Shown here: in pieces, positions 6,924-9,585 of the stretch
Numbering within the stretch: position 1 is the first letter of the stretch
Layout of the letters: each line of letters starts with the position of its first letter
Assembly (NCBI GenBank): GCA_026706165.1
Contig: JAPOZF010000081.1
Span: 1 to 9,585 of the forward strand
Origin: Gemmatimonadota bacterium
Lineage (GTDB): Bacteria; Latescibacterota; UBA2968; UBA8231
Direction of reading: 5' to 3'
Length of the DNA stretch: 9,585 bases
Position numbers and translations under genes: made by a program
Notes under the pieces: model-generated
The model's database searches: none
Seen by the model: only the letters and a program-made list of their open reading frames with translations
Told to the model about the DNA's origin: nothing

Positions 6924-7901
6924 ATGAAATATCTCGGGCTTTCCTTGTTGTTTGCTTTCGCCCTCACCACATGCACAGGCCCCCCGGGTCCCGTGGGACC
7001 TCAAGGACCCCAGGGGGAAAAGGGGGAACAAGGACCTTCAGGTCCAGCTGGACCAGCGGGGCCTCAGGGAGACCAAGGACCCCAGGGAGACCAAGGACTT
7101 CAGGGAGACCAAGGACCCCAAGGCGAGCCAGGGGTAGCTGCTCCGGCCACTGGAGAATCCACGTACAGGACGTACAGCCTGCTGTACTGGGCGGACTTCG
7201 GTGCGGGCGTGATTCAGCGGGCAAACCTCGATGGTTCCGAAGTTCAGACCATCGTCTCCGGATTGGAAGATCCGGAGGGCATTGCCATCGACGCGGCCGG
7301 CGGGAAGATATACTGGACGGAATGGGGAAGCGTCAGGCGGGCAAACCTCGATGGCTCCCGGATCGAAAGCCTCGGCACGGTATGGGGAAGTGACATCGCA
7401 TTGGACGTGACCGGAGGCAGGTCGTACCTGGCGAACTGGAAAGAAACAATCTACCGGACGGGCCTCGGCGGCTCCCCAGTCGAAACCCTTCTCACTGATG
7501 CCGGCGCCTCAGAAGTCATCGCTCTGGATCTCAGCAAAGGCAAGATGTACTGGGCAGGCTGGAGGGGGGAAGAAATCAGGCGGGCAAACCTCGACGGATC
7601 CGGGGACGAAACCATCATCACCGGAGCGGCGCGTGTATACGACCTTGCCATTGACGAAGGCGGCGGCAAGATATACTCGGCAGGGTGGGATGGGATTCTG
7701 CGAGCCAACCTCGATGGATCCCAGGTCGAAACCTTTTTCCCCGGAAGTTTCAAGGGCGTTGCCCTCGACGTGGACGGTGGCAAGATATACTGGACGGATT
7801 GGATTGAGGGCAACATACAGCGGGGCAACTTCGACGGCTCCCGGGTAGAAACAGTCGTCTCCGGACTGGATGAACCTCATGATGTCGCTTTGGGTCCCTG
7901 A
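6924..7901 (+). CDS. Predicted lipoprotein with collagen-like stalk and six-bladed YWTD beta-propeller
   Basis: The protein is 325 residues from ATG 6924, which has GAAAGGA at 6909-6915 upstream with 8 bases between. An ATG at 6915 is in frame but overlaps that ribosome site. Residues 1-17 form a lipoprotein signal ([17 protein letters not shown]; Cys17 as lipidation site). Residues 19-69 are 17 Gly-X-Y triplets (GPP, GPV, GPQ and so on to GEP), a collagen-like stalk that would trimerise and hold the head away from the membrane. From about residue 87 six repeats of some 40 residues follow, each with a YW-x-(D/E/G/N) strand start and a RANLDGS-like turn (YWAD, YWTE, YLAN, YWAG, YSAG, YWTD). 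This fits an LDL-receptor-class-B/LY six-bladed propeller, usually a protein- or ligand-binding scaffold. No enzyme motif is seen. Location is probably the outer membrane or cell surface; the ligand is unknown. A 92-base gap separates it from the FHA gene. Confidence 0.88.
   Translation: MKYLGLSLLFAFALTTCTGPPGPVGPQGPQGEKGEQGPSGPAGPAGPQGDQGPQGDQGLQGDQGPQGEPGVAAPATGESTYRTYSLLYWADFGAGVIQRANLDGSEVQTIVSGLEDPEGIAIDAAGGKIYWTEWGSVRRANLDGSRIESLGTVWGSDIALDVTGGRSYLANWKETIYRTGLGGSPVETLLTDAGASEVIALDLSKGKMYWAGWRGEEIRRANLDGSGDETIITGAARVYDLAIDEGGGKIYSAGWDGILRANLDGSQVETFFPGSFKGVALDVDGGKIYWTDWIEGNIQRGNFDGSRVETVVSGLDEPHDVALGP
7065..7118. repeat. Three tandem 18-bp repeats in the collagen-like region
   Basis: The unit CAGGGAGACCAAGGACCC occurs at 7065-7082, 7083-7100 (last two bases TT) and 7101-7118, with a partial fourth after it. 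Each unit encodes six residues (two Gly-X-Y triplets), so loss or gain keeps the frame. The near-identity at DNA level, beyond what the protein requires, suggests recent expansion by slippage or unequal recombination. Confidence 0.85.
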
Positions 7902-7993
7902 AACCCGACATGAGCGGGAACAACCAGGAATGCTGCAGTTGAGCCCAAGGCCGTTGCGAAGGTTCCGACGGACATCCTGAACCCTGTGGAATC

Positions 7994-9568
7994 ATGAGAA
8001 AGCAGCTCATCTTCCCAATCTTTGTTGCAGTAGCGGCCTGGAGCCTTTTTCCAAGGGACCTCGGGGCCCGGATAAATGTCGATGTCGTTTCTGAAAGCAT
8101 CGTCCGTGTTCGGGCGTACGAGAATAACCAGGTTGCGGTTGAGGGAGCCGGGTTTGTCGTCAACGAAATGGGACATGTCCTTACGAATGCCCATCTCGTG
8201 GAGAAAGCGGAGAGAGTAACGGTATTGTCCCTGAAAACGGACGCCGAGACAATTCCCGAGCAGGTGTTCGCCGACCGGAAAAAAAACCTCGCCCTTTTGC
8301 AGACACAGAATTCGAACCCCACTCCCCTCAGGCTGGACGAGAAGGAAGCCGATGCAGGCCGAACCGTCGGGGCGCTGAGGTTCGGCGTCATGGGGGATGT
8401 CTCGCTTTCTCAGGGAACCATAAGCACCTGGGAAACCATTTTCGAAAAGAAGGCAGGACGCCCCGTTGGGCGCCTGCTGCAACACAATGCCTTGATATCC
8501 GCAAAAGCCTTTGGCATGCCCTTGTTCAACGAATGCGGAGACGTGGTGGCCATCAACATGCCGAACCCCCGCGGCGAGCCTTGGCCGTTTCGAACAGCGA
8601 AGCCGAAAGGAGCGGTTTTTGCCTTGAGCAGCAAAGACATGGTGGCCGCTCTCGACGACCGGGAAATCGCGCATCAGGCGGTAAATACTGAATGCCTGAG
8701 TGCACTCGAGCGGGCGGAACGCGACAAACTGGCGGTTGCGGACAGCCTGAAACTGGCAAGGGCGGAAGCCGACTCGGCGATAAAGGCCGCAACAGAAGCC
8801 GGGGAAAAGGAGAAGTTCGCCCGGCAAGAAGCTGAAAGGGTCAAAGCCCGGGCGGACGCTGCGCAAAGGGCCGCGACCCGGAGCATTCAGGCTGCCAGAG
8901 CCCGGGCGGAGAGTCTGAAGAGGGGGACAACGCGGGCGGTCACCGCGGAAAAAGCTGCGCCCGACAGCCTTCTAACTTCCAAGGTCCATACGGATAGCCT
9001 GGAGACAGGGAAAGCGTTCCCCGACTCGGCGACTGACGAGGTCGCCGGCAGCAGCGAACAACCTGCCCGGGAGATCCCGCTGAGCTTGAAGTGGGGGATT
9101 CCAATCGGGGGAGGGCTTGTGTTGCTCACCCTGCTCGGCTGGTTGCTTGCCTCCCACCGGAGAAATGAGCAGCTGCGAAGCGCCGAGTCCCGTTTGAGCG
9201 CAGCGCACCAGGCTGCGGCCGCCGCACCGAAGCCGGCGCCTTTCAGATGCCTGCTGGAAGGCCGGGACAGCTCGGGCCGGGAATTCGCATTGACCATATC
9301 GGCCCTGGCGCTGGGTGATCCGGCCGGTGTAACGCTCGGGAGGAGCCCGACGAATGCCGATTTCGTCGTCGATCACGAAGAAGTCTCCCGCGAACACGTC
9401 CGCCTCAGGTGCACTGGCCCCACGCTCTACGCGGAGGACTTGAACGCCCTGAACGGGACCAGGGTGAATGGCCGTTTGCTGAACCCGGAGGAGAGGGCGG
9501 CTCTGCAAAACGGGGATCAGCTAGAGACAGGCCCGATTGTTTTCTCCGTGCGCCTGGTCCGGGAGTGA
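7994..9568 (+). CDS. Membrane protein: inactive trypsin/HtrA-like domain, coiled coil, one membrane span, FHA domain
   Basis: The protein is 524 residues. Residues 1-25 look like a signal peptide or anchor. Residues about 30-225 form a trypsin-like fold of DegP/HtrA type: VEGAGFVVNEMGHVLTNAHL with His67, then KKNLALLQT, then ISAKAFGMPLFNECGDVVAIN. In active relatives the second motif is DLALL and the third is N-P-G-N-S-G-G-P-L. Here the Asp position is Asn98 and the Ser position aligns with Phe173, so catalysis is probably lost. No PDZ domain follows. Residues about 232-312 are an Ala/Glu/Arg/Lys-rich coiled coil, then a Ser/Asp-rich linker. A membrane helix spans about 367-386 and is followed by RRNEQLR, so the C-terminus is cytoplasmic. 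Residues about 447-520 are an FHA domain (LGR at 448-450, SREHVR at 465-470, LNGTRVNG at 486-493), which binds phosphothreonine. A role as an envelope sensor passing signals to a Ser/Thr kinase circuit is an inference. The Shine-Dalgarno is weak (GGA 3 bases before ATG). Confidence 0.85.
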   Translation: MRKQLIFPIFVAVAAWSLFPRDLGARINVDVVSESIVRVRAYENNQVAVEGAGFVVNEMGHVLTNAHLVEKAERVTVLSLKTDAETIPEQVFADRKKNLALLQTQNSNPTPLRLDEKEADAGRTVGALRFGVMGDVSLSQGTISTWETIFEKKAGRPVGRLLQHNALISAKAFGMPLFNECGDVVAINMPNPRGEPWPFRTAKPKGAVFALSSKDMVAALDDREIAHQAVNTECLSALERAERDKLAVADSLKLARAEADSAIKAATEAGEKEKFARQEAERVKARADAAQRAATRSIQAARARAESLKRGTTRAVTAEKAAPDSLLTSKVHTDSLETGKAFPDSATDEVAGSSEQPAREIPLSLKWGIPIGGGLVLLTLLGWLLASHRRNEQLRSAESRLSAAHQAAAAAPKPAPFRCLLEGRDSSGREFALTISALALGDPAGVTLGRSPTNADFVVDHEEVSREHVRLRCTGPTLYAEDLNALNGTRVNGRLLNPEERAALQNGDQLETGPIVFSVRLVRE

Positions 9569-9574
9569 GTTGAA

Positions 9575-9585
9575 ATGAAAAGACG
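9575..9585 (+). CDS. Possible start of a further gene, cut by the window edge
   Basis: ATG at 9575 comes 6 bases after the FHA gene's stop, with GGGAG at 9561-9565 upstream. Only three codons plus two bases are visible (Met-Lys-Arg), so nothing can be said about function. If real it is co-transcribed with the FHA gene. Confidence 0.35.

Noticed and set aside
7065..7118. Short tandem repeats as a CRISPR array
   Set aside because: Units are contiguous without spacers and encode Gly-X-Y triplets in frame.
6952..7393. Overlapping frames across the collagen region on the + strand
   Set aside because: Produced by the repetitive Gly-X-Y codons read out of frame. The real frame has a lipobox, a ribosome site and the propeller.

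Overview
The window is G+C-rich bacterial DNA, probably from a Gram-negative. The reasons are a lipobox-type signal peptide, a single-span membrane protein with a periplasmic-looking domain, and an IS3-family element of proteobacterial style. The species cannot be read from the sequence. Base composition is uneven. A 60-base line counted inside brxC is about 80% G+C, two lines inside the gene at 4696-5117 are 45-48%, and one inside the fibronectin-like fragment near 6600 is about 38%. The middle of the window therefore looks like a patchwork of transferred pieces.

Left part (1-4442): three genes in a row on the + strand form the front of a BREX phage-defence operon. They are the 3' part of brxA (DUF1819), a complete brxB (DUF1788) and a complete brxC (AAA+ ATPase of 1146 residues with clear Walker A and B motifs). 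Spacing is tight: the brxA stop and brxB start touch, and brxB to brxC is 14 bases. The genes expected next in any BREX operon, the methyltransferase pglX and the phosphatase-like pglZ, are not in the window.

Middle part (4443-6815): this is a scar zone. After brxC come a short stretch that looks like a remnant of a superfamily 1 helicase, a compact cluster of four short inverted repeats, and a more A+T-rich gene that resembles the front of a HEPN-type (RNase toxin-like) defence protein. That gene is cut by a complete 1363-bp IS3-family element (5118-6480; inverted ends, orfA and orfB, DDE residues intact). On the other side of the element lies the tail of an unrelated gene, a collagen-like stalk plus fibronectin-type III head. 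No target-site duplication is visible and the two sides are not halves of one gene, so the element appears to mark a deletion or rearrangement junction.

Right part (6816-9585): a predicted lipoprotein has a 17-triplet collagen-like stalk and a six-bladed YWTD beta-propeller. Next is a 524-residue membrane protein with a trypsin/HtrA-like domain outside, a coiled coil, one membrane span and a cytoplasmic FHA domain. Its protease domain keeps the histidine but appears to have lost the catalytic serine and aspartate, so it is probably a pseudoprotease sensor. A further start codon lies at the window's right edge.

Points most worth a second look: the pseudoprotease-FHA protein, the collagen-stalk lipoproteins with exchangeable heads, and the broken defence island with its structured 85-base segment next to a truncated HEPN-like gene.
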